From: Romanomermis culicivorax
Lineage: Eukaryota; Nematoda; Enoplea; Mermithida; Mermithidae
Reading direction: 5' to 3'
DNA length: 64,000 nt
Assembly (NCBI GenBank): GCA_963922205.1
Contig: CAWUHX010000024.1
Span: 1,488,001-1,552,000 of the forward strand
The stretch's first letter is position 1. The number at the start of each line of letters is the position of its first letter. Made by a program: the position numbers and the translations under genes. A model generated the notes under the pieces. It saw nothing but the letters and a program-made list of their open reading frames with translations. It was not told where the DNA came from and ran no database searches. Positions 21,423 through 33,659 of this stretch are shown one piece after another.

Positions 21423-24400
21423 ATGTCCGCTTTAACCGAATCCAGCATACTTAAAAAACTTGAGACCTTACATTCGACGCAAGAAAGTATCGAAACATTG
21501 TCGTTATGGTGTTTACACCACAAAGACTCTCATTTTTTGATCGTCGAAACGTGGTCGAAATGTTTCAAGACGGGTAAGAAAGAGTAAAATATCAAAGTTT
21601 CATTTCCGCCACTAGCCAGGTTTCTTTTTGCTGCAACTTAGAATAATGTTTTCTCGTTTGAAATTTGAGAATTTCCATTTTCCGGATGAAGTTCTATTAG
21701 CAATTTTTTCTCTGATTTGAGTTGATTAAAATTTCGGAAATGTTAAAAATATTTTAGCTTGGTTTCCAAAATGAAAATCATTTCGAGGTGTCAAATAAAA
21801 AAAATGTTTATTTTGATGCGTTTTAGGGGTCAAAATCATACGAATTTACTAAAATAAAAAGCTATAACTGTTAATGAGAATTAAAACAAAACATGGCTGA
21901 AAAAGTTGGAATAATAGCAGCATATTGTCTCTAGCACGTAATAAAAGATACTTAGCAAACATATTCAAAAACAGCGTTAGGAGTAAACCGCTCAACCCAC
22001 TCAGAAAATTTTTTTCCTGGCTGCACGTTACAGAGCGTAAACTAAATTTTCAAACATCGACAGCTGATGAACTGGTTGAAGCGAATTTGGCAATCTATAA
22101 CTGAATTGGCAGGACGGGCGCCCAGTGCACGCCTACGCGGCTTCGCTCGCGCCCATCGGGCGCTTCGCTTCGCCTCTGAGCCTAAGCTTAAGGAATAGTA
22201 TAGGTATACGTCTATTGGAGTAACTTTCAAGTATTCGCTTTAGTTCACTATAATGCGTATGAACTACAGTAGATTTCCCAGATGGAAACTTTGATCCCAA
22301 TTAAGATTTCTTGCCCTTTCTAAATTTTTTCGCTCGGAATTTTTTTCCATCAATCCAAAGCTGGCACCCTACAGCTTGATTTAGCTTTTCTAGTTATCTA
22401 CGATTAATTTAGGTATTAAACTCAACGCTACTTCTATTCTAGTTCTCAGACCACATTCTGTATTCCAGCCAAAGAGTTTACATTCATTTTTAAGTGATTC
22501 GTAAATGTTTACATACATCTGGTATGTCTCATTTCTTATTCGAGTGGGTAAAACTTGACACTATTTTGTAGTGAAAATATAATGAAACAGCTGTAATGGG
22601 GACGGGTTGTTGGGGGACCCTTCCCAGCTCGATCGGATCTAGTACCCAAATGCTGGGATCCTCCCCCAACTTGAAAGGTCAAAAATGAGTTTTTTTGACC
22701 TCTCCGAAAAATTTTCATTTTCTCGAAATTTTGGGTCGTTTTGATACTCTTCGACTATTTTGGAACACCCCCAAAGATTTCGGAGAAAATTTTGGCCATT
22801 TTTTGACTATTTTGGTACCCCCAAGATTTTAAGGGAAAATGAGTAGCCCACCCCCCAAATTTGGACTTTACATTCCCCCAACCGACTGGAGGTCTTACAG
22901 GTATGTAATGAAAATAAGAATTTTTCGATTAGGATAAGATTCACACGAAATCGTTTAATTCTCACTATTTATTTACTCACATATTTAGTACACCGTTTTT
23001 CGGCCGAAAATCCTCCCCAAATGTATTGAAAATAAGGGTAGAATGCATTTTCCAAATTTTCGCAAGCTTCTATATCCAAAAACTTGCAATGTCCCTTAAC
23101 CAAGTGCACAGCAATGCAATTGGCGGAATTTTTTACAAATCTGATGTCATAAACAAGAACCCTTACTTATAAGAGCACGAAGATAACTGCCTATGGGTAG
23201 TTCATCAATCTAGGACATATCTACCTGCCGGTGGAAATTCTTACATAGAATGGGGTACAAACTACCCATAGATAAGATGTTCTACCTTCAGGTAGGAAAA
23301 AATATATGTCGGGAGATAGGTAGATAGGTGGTGAATTTTTGCATGACAAACCTAGCGAATTTTTTATCGGAGTCATGCATTGTGTGAACAAAGACGGATT
23401 GACTGAAGCATTATATTGAAGTAATTGGAGCGGATTTAAAGACCCGATTTTTCGCAGTTAACGGAAAAATCAAATAATTCCGGCATATCAGACTTTCACT
23501 TCAGCTGTGCTCAATACCTATAGATTAATCAACGAAGTGTTGGACTTTTGATTTAAAACGCTTTTCACGTATGATTTTCAAGTGGTGTTAATTTTTTACT
23601 CATCACAATTAGAGATGAAATTCATCCAAGATTTTCAATCTTCCAGATTCGGATCCTGGTTTTTTAATGGGTTTCACGGATCCTGATCCGGGTAATTGAA
23701 AATGCTTCTTTCGGATCCTGATAGTAATAACCAGGGCCGTGCGCAGGATTTTTTCATGGGGGCGGACTAGATTTTTTTACTGAATATCCCCAGAAAATGT
23801 CGATCTTACGCGGATATACTGTGTGCATACTACCTCAATGGGGGGGGGGGGCGGCCGCCCCCCGCCTCCCCCTTGTGCACGGCCCTGGTAATAACCTATT
23901 ATACACTGCTGTCATTATGCAGATATTTTAATTCATGTGTCTTTAAATGATTCTATTGAAGTTTTAATCAGTGAAAAGGACTGAGATCTGCTGTGAGTAA
24001 GAGTATGTGAGTAAGATCTGCTGTGTAATCAGCAGCAGAAATTCAGGAATCATACCTGTACTTGGGGGGGGGGTTGGCCAACCGTGTACCCAACATCACC
24101 CAACCCACCCCCTCAGTTTGAAAAAAATTTGCAAAAAAGTGTATGTTTTTTGGCCTTCTTTGGGAAAAATTTCTACTTTTTCTACTCCCCCCCCCCAAAA
24201 AAAATGTCGGATTTACCCCCCCCAACTGGTCGGAGGTCTTACAGGTATGTCAGGAATGTAAATTACTTTAGCAAATTGCATTATGAAATCTTCAAGGGTG
24301 AATCAATTAAACTTATGTAATGATGATAGTCCCTGAACGATCAACCTCTCTCGGCGGTGGGAAATTTGGGATCTATCTGTCTCATGAAGTAAGCATGTTA

Positions 24401-27400
24401 CTACGCATGCCTGACCTTGATTAGCTTGTGTTTAGTGATCACCAGGATTTTTAGGTGGCTCCTGAGTACAGTTTAAAATTACAAACAGCATACAAGCAAC
24501 ATCTAGCTTTGTTCAAAACAGACAGGGCAAAAATGTAAATGTGTAACGAAGATAATTGTGCTCAAAATGGAATTTTGTTTACAACAGACATATGATCAAA
24601 TGGAACAGAAGCTTTTTTCAGGTAGCTTACACTGACAGTGAGTTTGTCCTGTAGTATGTAAGAGAAATTTTGATGTCAAAATTGCAAATTTAGGCATAAC
24701 ATAAATTAGCAACAAATTACAGGTAACGGTATTGATGCAACAAGAATCAAGAAACCTAATGAGAAACAGACCAACAAAAAGCTGATCGAAAGCCAAAAGC
24801 AAGAGCGTTTGAAATTCAACAACTATATAGCTGCAGTTAGCAGCAGTGAGGGAAGTGGAGAAGGAGATATAGATGAAAATCCCATTAGAAAAGTAATAAC
24901 ATTTACTGTGAATTAGTGATGGGTCCGGTACCGGTACCAGCCCAGTACCATAGTGGTACCGGTGCCAGTACCTAAAATTGTACAACAATATTAATATAAT
25001 CATTGAGACTCGTTATCGTGACCATACATGCACAGCATAGAAATTCTGCTGGGGGTCAGCCAGAACAGGGGGTGGAACACAAAGTTTATTTTTCGTTCAT
25101 GATAACGAAAAGAAAGGTATTCTAACGTCCGAACAGCATATTCTTACAACCATATCAGTCAGATATGTAGAATAATTATCTTAGAATGCACTTTTTAAAG
25201 TTATAATGTTACTCCTTTGGGATCAAGTATGCCTTGTTTAGAAAAATTGTTAAACTACAGCATCATTTCCATTTTTATGACGACTTTCTCTTCTCTCGCT
25301 CATTTTTCGTCATCAATTTCTCAATTATTGCCGGAGGCGTCAAATCTGCTGGGGGTTAGCAAGAATCTGCTGGAGGTCAATAAAAATCTGCTGGGGGGGT
25401 CAAACCCCCCCCCCACGTGCATGTATGATCGTGACCAGGGCCGTGCACAGGATTTTTTCATGGGGGGGGGGGGGCGGATTAGATTTTTTCACTAAATAGC
25501 CCCAGAAAATTTTGATCTTACGCGGATATACTGTGTGCATCACCGTTTTTTTCCTCGAAGATTTTTTCCACATGAGAACCGGACCCAAAATTTTTTCCTC
25601 ATTTTCCAAAAATTTTCCACATTTTTAAAAACGCTTATAATGTGGCTACGGATGCTTTTTTATGCATTTTAGGAGCATACCCAAGCATTTTGTTGTATTC
25701 GTAGTCAGAAACCTGCAAAAATGAGGAAAAAAATTGAGAAAATTCTGGTTATGTTACTAAAAATGAGCTCATGAAGAATATATTGGTGTTCTATAGAATG
25801 GTCCGGCGCGAAGCGCCGAAAAAATTTTTTGATTTTCACTTTCTAAAACGCTGAAAAATGAACCTTCATAACGTTGGAAAATAAATTAAAATCAGACTGA
25901 TGAAGCGTAATTTGCCCCCCATTCCGGCACGAAGCGCCGGGAAAATTATCGGGTTTTTGTATTCTGAAACGCTGGAAAATAAATCTCACCAACAGATAAT
26001 TCGTTAACAAATGCTTTGAAATCGCGTTCTAGAGTAATGTCTTCAATTTCCACCTTCAATAAACGCAAAAATTCAGATTGCAAACGTTTAAATAATTCCA
26101 ATCATCGAGAGAAAAAATTGAGAGACTTGATGAAAAATCTCTATTTTCGACGACATAATTGACTGTAAACGATTAGAAAATGAAACGAGCTAACTTGATT
26201 GATAGAAACTGTTGAGCATTAATTAGTAAGTCGAAGTAGATATGCTAACGGCCGCGCCTGATAGAATAATTATACCCATGGCCGGCGCGAAGCGCCGGAA
26301 AATTTTGAGATTTTGACGTTTTAAAGTCCATCAAAACGCATCTTTTCGGTTTAGAATTACTGCCTCAATGGGGGGGGGGGCGCCCCCCCCCCTTGTGCAC
26401 GGCCCTGATCGTTCCTATATTCAATCAAAAAGTCTGAATCATAAGATAAACTTTATTAATCAAACTAATGTATTCTAATTTGTAATTAAAATCAAACTAT
26501 AATGTATTCTAAATTTCTCATTCCGGCGCGAACCGGAAAAAATTTTGAATTTTATATTCTAAAACGCTAGAAGATGAATCTTCGCTACAGCTATTCCTGA
26601 GCCTTTATCGTTTTTCAATGCACAATTTCATGTTCAAAACGTTTGAAAAACTCAAACCCAGCGAAAGAAAAAATGGGCGGAATATTTTTTGGGTGCTAAT
26701 TTCAAAAACTCAAGAGGACACATATTTTTCGGTAGCTCCTGGAATGATTAATAGACACGACAAGAAAGTGCAGAAACCAACTAGAGCTTAGATTATGCCA
26801 AGTTTGTAGTAAGAAGAAAATGCTTAAACTTAAAACTAAGCGTCAGCCTGAACCGAAGCCCAAGCCTGAGTAGCCTAAGCCTAGACTTAAGCACAGTGCA
26901 TCTAAATCTTGTCGATTCGTTTTCTACATCAAATTCCCTGTAAATTTCGTCAAAATTATCTAATTTCCGTCAGCATCATGTGCCTTGAGGAATCGGTATT
27001 GCTCACTGCACAACTAAGCATTGCCGAGCGAGAGCTGTCACTAAGTTGATTGGTTGGAAAAAATTTCATCAATTTGATTGGTTGGAAAAATATAGTTTAC
27101 TGCTTCCTAACCGTAAGTCTAAGCCTAAACCTAAGCCCTAGTTCAAGACTATGCCAGAAAATTCATCAAAAAACTGCAAAAATCAATAAATTTCCTGATC
27201 GTTTGTACCAGTACAAATGGGTCGAGTACAAAAAAAAACAATGATTGGAAGCTAATTTTAAAAATAAAAGCACAACTTTTAAAAATTAAAAACGTTATTT
27301 TTTAAAATCAAGAAGTACAGTATTTTTTAATAATAATAATTATAATAATAATATTTTATTCGTGTTGTTTACGTATGCAAAATTTTTTTTATTTTGTTTT

Positions 27401-30400
27401 TTACGTATGGAAAATTGTTAAACTAATCATCTTTTGAATCCTTCCGAGTAATTTGGATTTATTACTTTTCAAAAGGTTTTTGATATAAACTTAATCTATA
27501 ATGGCTTTTTGAGTTTCGATGTAAAATATACAGATTCGTTTTTCAATACTAATGTTATGTATAGGTGCAGTGTACTATGTTAAGAATAAAAGTACATGTT
27601 TATTTACTCTTTATTACATGTTATATAAGAGTACCGGTACCGGCTGAAAAGCGGTACCGGAACATCACTATTGTGAATCAAACATATTTTTAAGAAAAAA
27701 GTGATTTGCAGGAAATAACTTTATATTTGAAAAACCGAGTGAGTTGTGATCCCCTGCCTTTGTAGAAAACCAGAAAAAGTGAATTCTTGTTGACACAAGT
27801 TGCTTGTTGCTTTTTGGCATCCCCAGCGACCATTGTTCGTTCAAAGCAGTTGTTCAATGTCGCTGGAATTGTTTATTTGCAAAAAAGAAACAGATTATCT
27901 GGTGAACATATTGAAAACTTTTTGTTTTTGAAATACAATTCTCCAGAATAAATTCTAAATATTGAGACTGTTTTTATCACATCAATCAAATAAATATTCC
28001 TTAGCTTACCTTATAATGTTGCCTTAGTGTCAATATATACTTATAGTCATAGAGTACACTTCCACTTAATTATTATCAGTTATGTCAAAATTGCATTTGG
28101 AATTATCCGGGTAGTTGAAATGGGTTCTTCGGGATCCGGACATGGGTAATTGAAAGTGCTTCTCCAGGATCCTGATCCGGATTCTGAATAGTTCCGGGTA
28201 ACACTGATCCATATCTGGATACCCGTTTCATCTCTAATCACAACGACTAAGTTGAATCTTAAGGCCCTGTCATACTTCACCGCGCGGCACCGCGCTGTGC
28301 CGGTTGTCCTATTCATACTAACAGGCGGCGCCGCGCGGTACCGCGCGGTGGCTTGTCATACTTCGCCGCGCGGTACCGCTCGGCGCCGCTTTTTTACTTT
28401 TGGATTTTGCTCTTCTCAAAAAATGTGTATTGGTTTAGTTGAAACCTGATGGGGCGCCGCGCGGCGCCGCAGAAATTACAAAAACCTATTCATACTTCAA
28501 AGGCGGTACCGCGCGGCGCCGCTTTTTAGTATGAATAGAACAACCGGCGCCGCGCGATGAAGTATGACAGGGCCTTTAATTATAAATCGTGTTTTGACAT
28601 TTATTCATTGCTCGCTGCTATAGTCTGAATTTTGAATTATTAGTATCTATTTCCCCATACAGGGTTCATAACGACCAGGAAAAGACAAGAAATTTTTGGT
28701 TGGACCGTGAAAACCGGGAATTTCTTGAAAAATCCCAAATTTAATGAAAGTTTTATCGTATTTTCACAATAATTTTATTGCTTCTATGAATTTTTTAATT
28801 GACTTCACTTACCTGGTTTTGTTTTCGATAATTTCATTTTGTGATTTTAAGCACCTTGTTTTTGGCTTTCAATGGTCATTTTTTACTGTTGAATTGTTGA
28901 TCTAAATCGTCTGTCAATTACATTGTAATTTTAATTTTGTTCTGCCATACTCGTATGTTTTTAAATAGGTACCTATATATATTTTGAACTGTTGTTCTTT
29001 TTTGATTCTTTTTTGCATCTTAAATTTTTACGTACCTGTTATACTGAAAATATATGTCAAAACCTACCGGCAAAAAGCCGGAAATTTTGTTTTTGGAAAT
29101 CGCAATGAAGCCTGCCATCAGGCCTGTAGCCAGGAATTTTTTTCGGGAAGGGGAGGCCACAAATTTTTCACTCAATTTACCGTAAAATTGGCATTTCTGA
29201 CTTGACTTTCTTCTTTCTGACGACTTGAAAAAAAACCAAAGGTCCCCCACCTTTGCCTTTTTTAACACTTCAAACATTTCGGGGAGGAGGCATGACCCCC
29301 CCAACCCCCTGCCTACAGACCTGCCTGCCATAATAGGACTTCATAATTTTACAAACGGAAACTGTAGCCCATGAAAATAAATGTTTACGTTTAATCTGTA
29401 TCAGTGTGGTTTACTATGAGTGAGTTCATATCTGCTGTCGTTGCACATATGAACTTTTAATACAGGAAACGGCAGTATTAAGACTATCTGGCGAGAAGAA
29501 AATTACCGAGTCAAGCTAGACTTTGTGTGTCACTAAATTCAAGACTTTCAGGCTATCGATTTTTGGGTCACAGGATTTCTGCCGAGTCATTCACATGAGG
29601 TGATTTTTTATGCCGCAGGTTTAGTTGATATGCAGTTCGAAAATTTTCACTTTGGTCACATATTCAATTACTAGTAATTTCAAAGACATGTTTCATCAAT
29701 ATACATAAAAAAGGAAATATATCGCGATTGTGGTCATTTTTGAACAAGAAGTGTGGATAAAATAGGGAAACAGGTTTTGACCGTAGTCCCTATTTGAGGT
29801 AGAATGTTCCAAAAAAATACTGATTCTCTTGTACTCAAGAAAGTTATTATCATACTAACATGTTGGCATTATAGCGGCCGTAAAACAGCGCTTACCGCTT
29901 TTATATTTGGCCAACGATGTTTGCCAACGGGAACGCCAGAAAAAATTGGACGTTTTTCGGCGTTCTTTTAGCGCCGTATTGAAAGAAGCTATGCCGCATT
30001 TTAGGTAGCTTCAATCAATCTAGCTTCTCAAGTTCTCACAGGGATATCACTTCAATGCATTTTTTCACGCCGATTTGCACTGTTTAAACGGAAAAAATAC
30101 GCGATAATCTCAATTTTACATGCAATTTTTTGAAAATTTCGTCGACAGTCCTCATATTTTTGTAATTTGGCCTTTACTTTAGGAGCGAATCTTTGCGACC
30201 AAACGCCGAACGTATCTTAGAAATTTGGCGTCAAAGGACCATTTTCGATACGGCTTTTTTAGATTTATTGAAGAATTTACTGCGTATGCTTACTGATGAA
30301 CGTAAAAGTTCAAATTTTAAGCTTTTTTCTCTGTTTCAGACGAAAAAAATTTGCCCATCAAGCCGCCTATAAACAAGGAGAAAATTTTAACCGATTTTAA

Positions 30401-31979
30401 AGTAGGCGCATCAAACATGCGAGTGTAAAATCGGATGTAACTTTTATTTCTTAGCTATCGAAATTATTGCGCATCAAACATGCGAGTGTAAAATCGGATG
30501 TAACTTTTATTTCTTAGCTATCGAAATTATTACTTGATTTGGAATCGCAAACGGTAGAAGTTCAGCAATTAAAAAGATTCGAAGCAAACTTACCTAAACC
30601 GCCGTTTTTAACGCAAAATTTACAACAAAGTTTGAAAGGTATGTTGTGTAAACTTCGGGAATTGTCGTTCAAATTTTCGTCGTTTTTGTAGATAAACAAA
30701 ACGGTTTGAAAATTCAATCGGAAATAGATCAAGCTTTCGGAAATTTAGAAAATTACGTTCAAAATCTAGAGAAAACGATTTTAAATCGTCGAAAGTTGAT
30801 TTTAAATTTAGAACAGGCGGAAATTTTTTACGAAACTCAATATGAGGAAGCGAAGGTTGTGCAAAATGTAAGTTTCAATTTTTTTAAATCTACAATTTAC
30901 GTTGTTGAAAAAACTAAAATTTCCAAAAGATAGCTTACACCAAAATACTAAAATTATAAACTTTCGGCAGATAATATTGAAAAATTCAACTTTTATATCT
31001 TCGTTGAAAAAAATTCAACTTGGCGCGTCGAAAAACGTACTTTATATCTTTTTATCAGGCCTACAAGAAATTTGGACAAGGCGTCGAATTAGTACATCGG
31101 GAATTGACGAAAATATTATCGCCAGGGTCTCAAACGGCGTCTTCGTCGACGATAAAGCCTGTGGCGCCCAGGCTCGAAGACGCACCGTCGCCGTCGCCCA
31201 ACGACGACCCTTTCGCCTTGGGCGTCGAGGCCGTCGTCGCCGGTAAGCGCTTTTCAGCGAAAATATTTTTGTTTTCACCGTTTTACATTTTTGGCTTTTA
31301 TTTACATCACAAATGGATTGCTTACATTTTTTGTCAGTTGTTTACAAATTCGAATTTTCCAGCTTGTAAATCATCGATTTCCGATCCGATCGATATGGAC
31401 ATCGAGGAAGACGGTAACGGCTCGCTTACTTTACACCTGAGCATAATTTTTATCAAATTTTCAGGTTTGAAAGTTTCGACGAATAAGAGTTTTATGGTGT
31501 CATCGACGGATTTTCAACCATTTTTAACTCAAGCGGTATGACATTCGACAATCTTTCGAGATTTTTTCGCTGTTGACAAAGTTTTCAGAACGTTTAAATT
31601 TTAAAAATAATTTTAAAGTTAAATTTTCCGTTCATCCTTTCGAGTTTTTTCGAGAATTCCTAAAATTTTCATTTTCATAATGTAGGCCAAAACTTCACCA
31701 TCGGTTGCTCGATGGCCGGCACCGCCACCCCCGCCGTCCGCCGGTCCTTCGTTTTTTGCCCGGACGCCGTTGCCCCGCGCTCCGCCCCCGTTCCCGCCCA
31801 TGCGTTTTCTGCAGCCGCCGCCTATGGCCCCTCCGACGGCTGCCGCTGCCAGCGCGTCTCCAATCTTGAATGGAAAAAAAGATAGCGATATGAGAATTTT
31901 GGCGGCGTCACGGATGTCGCCCGCACCGCCGCGAGCCAATTTCCGTGTAACGCCTACGCGTTTTCAAAGGTTCGTATGA
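21423..31979 (+). CDS. RPRD: RPRD-type CTD-interaction domain protein (ten exons, 446 aa)
   Basis: Host gene. Exons: 21423-21573, 29875-30004, 30183-30283, 30340-30401, 30518-30638, 30692-30867, 31059-31242, 31363-31413, 31465-31535, 31686-31979. All junctions are GT-AG and keep frame. Residues 1 to about 130 form a CID (RPR) domain: LHSTQESIETLSLW, LPLLYLANDVCQ and AERILEIWRQRTIF match the RPRD1/2 pattern. The CID binds the phosphorylated C-terminal tail of RNA polymerase II in the nucleus, and RPRD proteins help CTD dephosphorylation. Residues about 149-275 are a coiled coil (NLENYVQNLEKTILNRRKL) as in the RPRD dimerisation region. Residues 355-446 are Pro/Ala-rich and end FQRFV. It is longer than RPRD1A/B (~310-330 aa) and much shorter than RPRD2. 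An acceptor-like TTTTGCAG ending at 21416 suggests an upstream 5' UTR exon. Intron 1 is 8301 nt, full of transposons; the others are 50-200 nt. Confidence 0.92.
22588..22905 (+). mobile_element. Family A MITE copy 4 (in RPRD intron 1)
   Basis: 318 bp, left end CAGCTGTAATGGGGACGG (degenerate), right end CTTACAGGTATG, with perfect TAATGAAA duplications (22580-22587 and 22906-22913). It is the longest and most diverged copy of the family. Confidence 0.8.
23732..23887. mobile_element. Family B hAT-like MITE copy 1
   Basis: 156 bp from CAGGGCCGTGCGCAGG to TTGTGCACGGCCCTG, flanked by perfect GTAATAAC duplications (23724-23731 and 23888-23895). A G-run/C-run foldback lies near the right end. Located in RPRD intron 1. 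Confidence 0.9.
24051..24249 (+). mobile_element. Family A MITE copy 5
   Basis: 199 bp, CATACCTGTACTTGGGG to CTTACAGGTATG, with perfect TCAGGAAT duplications (24043-24050 and 24250-24257). Confidence 0.9.
24914..27670. mobile_element. hAT-like element K, 2.76 kb, with nested insertions
   Basis: The left end TAGTGATGGGTCCGGTACCG and right end CGGTACCGGAACATCACTA are inverted repeats. The flanks CTGTGAAT (24906-24913) and TTGTGAAT (27671-27678) agree at 7 of 8 positions. The interior contains the family B copy at 25438, several GC hairpin modules and a family E terminus near 27200-27242. No transposase frame was seen. Confidence 0.7.
25438..26407. mobile_element. Family B copy 2, split by an internal insertion
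   Basis: Starts CAGGGCCGTGCACAGG and ends TTGTGCACGGCCCTG, flanked by ATCGTGAC and ATCGTTCC (6 of 8). It matches copy 1 up to ACTGTGTGCAT (about 25540) and again from TGCCTCAATGG (about 26353). The ~810 bp between are foreign: they start CACCGTTTTTTTCCTCG like family C and carry three hairpin modules. Confidence 0.7.
28262..28575. mobile_element. GC-rich Harbinger-like MITE H
   Basis: 314 bp with inverted ends AGGCCCTGTCATACTTCA and GAAGTATGACAGGGCCT, flanked by TTA on both sides (28259-28261 and 28576-28578). The interior is built from GCGCGGCGCCGC and TACCGCGCGG motifs, with repeated inner copies of the CATACTTC terminus. Noncoding. Confidence 0.8.
29119..29323. mobile_element. Family I hAT-like MITE copy 2
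   Basis: 205 bp from CAGGCCTGTAGCCAGG to CCTGCCTACAGACCTG, flanked by perfect CCTGCCAT duplications (29111-29118 and 29324-29331). About 550 bp before RPRD exon 2. Confidence 0.9.
30406..30531 (+). repeat. Perfect 63-bp tandem duplication across a splice acceptor
   Basis: 30406-30468 is repeated exactly as 30469-30531. The unit includes the intron end TTTTATTTCTTAG and the first bases of RPRD exon 5 (CTATCGAAATTATT). Using the first acceptor would read into an in-frame TAG, so the second must be used to keep the frame open. Confidence 0.95.
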
Positions 31980-32018
31980 TATTTTTCAGTCGATTTTGTG
32001 TAAATATTATCAAATTGT

Positions 32019-32024
32019 AATAAA
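32019..32024 (+). promoter_or_regulatory. Poly(A) signal of the RPRD gene
   Basis: AATAAA lies 40 nt past the stop codon. A second one occurs near 32091. Confidence 0.55.
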
Positions 32025-32109
32025 ATTTTGTATAAAGTAGAATGTTTATGCATTGTGTGAAGCCATTAGCTAGTTTTACTTTCACTTTTTAAATAAAATT
32101 TAGGTTTAC

Positions 32110-33590
32110 TGTGTTTGGGTGTCATTTTTTTTAAACACTTGAAACCCGAGAACAGCACTCAGCAGGTCTGACGCATATTGATGTCGAACACTCGAGAATC
32201 TCTCTTGTAGGGGTGCTAGCCGAATTCTTGCAATTTTCGAAGTGCTTTTTTAGAGGTTGCACTGCGGTCCGAAAATTTATATGTCCATGGAAAAATCGCC
32301 AAAAACTTTGGATATACAATGTCGGTGTAGACATGAGCTGGTAATCAGTGAGAAACATATCACACCTAATTTGATTATTCGGTGGATGTGTGATATGCAT
32401 TTACATTGCGAAACAATATTTATATTTCAGAGATTAATCATAGGAATGAATTATTCTCACTTCCTCAAATTCGATCTAATACGACCGTTATCAGTGCATT
32501 ATACCTATAGTCTGTTTTTCTTAAAATGCTTCTAAATAATGGAAGTTGAAAGCAAGTAGTATTTCAGATTTTCTGATGAATAATATATCGTGTAGGACTG
32601 GAAATTTGTGAGCATACTGACCTAACCTTTAACATTTTTTCGAGTGTGTGACGTTAGGGAAGGTGGTGTAAAGGGAGATAGGAGAAGCGGCTGTACCTCA
32701 GGAAAGAGGGCCAAAAGGTGCTACTGGAGTCGTAGGCACAGGGGCACTATAGGTGGAGAGACGCTACTGATTATCCCCCGCTTTGGATGTCACAGGGCCT
32801 ATCACATAGGGTGATTGCCCGTGGATGATGAGAGAAAGTTGTGGAGTGATGTCAGCAATCGTAGTCCTGGAGTAGGACCTGAGGAAAGCTGGAACCTTAG
32901 TCCTATATGTGAATTCCTGGAGGGAGAAACCCAATTGAGAACTGAAGGGGTAAACTGACACTGGAGCAAGAGGAGAGAGAGAGTGTGTGTTGGGGGCCTA
33001 ATCCCACTTACTACTAGCTTATGAAGAAAACTTACCGAATGAATATGCAAATTGATCTTTTATTAATATAATAAATTGGCAGCAAATACATAATAGGTGA
33101 CGGGGGGGGGCGCTTGGGCAAAATAACTTTGAAGTATCGAAATACTAGTGCATAAGAGCGGACTCGATATTTATACCAGTGGCAGTAGGTGTGTCAGCTG
33201 CTCCAGAGTACGGTAGGAGGAGGCGGGTACAGTAATCATCGACGGTTTTTGCAAAACAAGAAGCTGGTTGAGTTGAAGGCCAAAAATAGTTCGCGCTGGC
33301 CTATCCAATAGAGAAGAGGCCAGCGGGCGTGCATTGCTGTGAAGATGCAGGAAAGAAGCCTCAAGAGGGATGCCGACTCTGTTTGTTAGGGTCATTTATC
33401 AAGCACAGAAATAGCTACAAAAAGATGCGAAAATGAATGTATACAACTACGATAATAAATGAGTATACTGTAAGAAATTAAGGTATACTGTAAGATCACA
33501 TGAGCAGCAGCACGTGACAAGTTAAAAATTTTACAGTAAGAGCTCTATGTAAACGATTTTTGTGACAGTACTGATTTGTGTCACTTTTCT
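32110..33590. other. Intergenic region, nothing identified
   Basis: Moderately GC-rich purine-biased sequence at about 32640-32990 and 33170-33390 has minus-strand open frames of 65-82 codons without recognisable motifs. They could be retroelement relics, but I cannot name them. Confidence 0.3.
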
Positions 33591-33659
33591 ATTTGGAAGC
33601 ATTTTATAAAAAACAGACTATAAGTCTATAATATTAAAATTCAAGTGTCCGTTTGTGCA

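Noticed and set aside
26845-27140. CCTAAGCCTAAACCTAAGCC-like runs resembling telomere repeats
   Set aside because: Only a few degenerate units, inside element K; not an array.
31042-31939. Arg- and Gly-rich minus-strand frames opposite the RPRD 3' exons
   Set aside because: They are antisense shadows of GC-rich coding exons with consistent splice sites on the plus strand.
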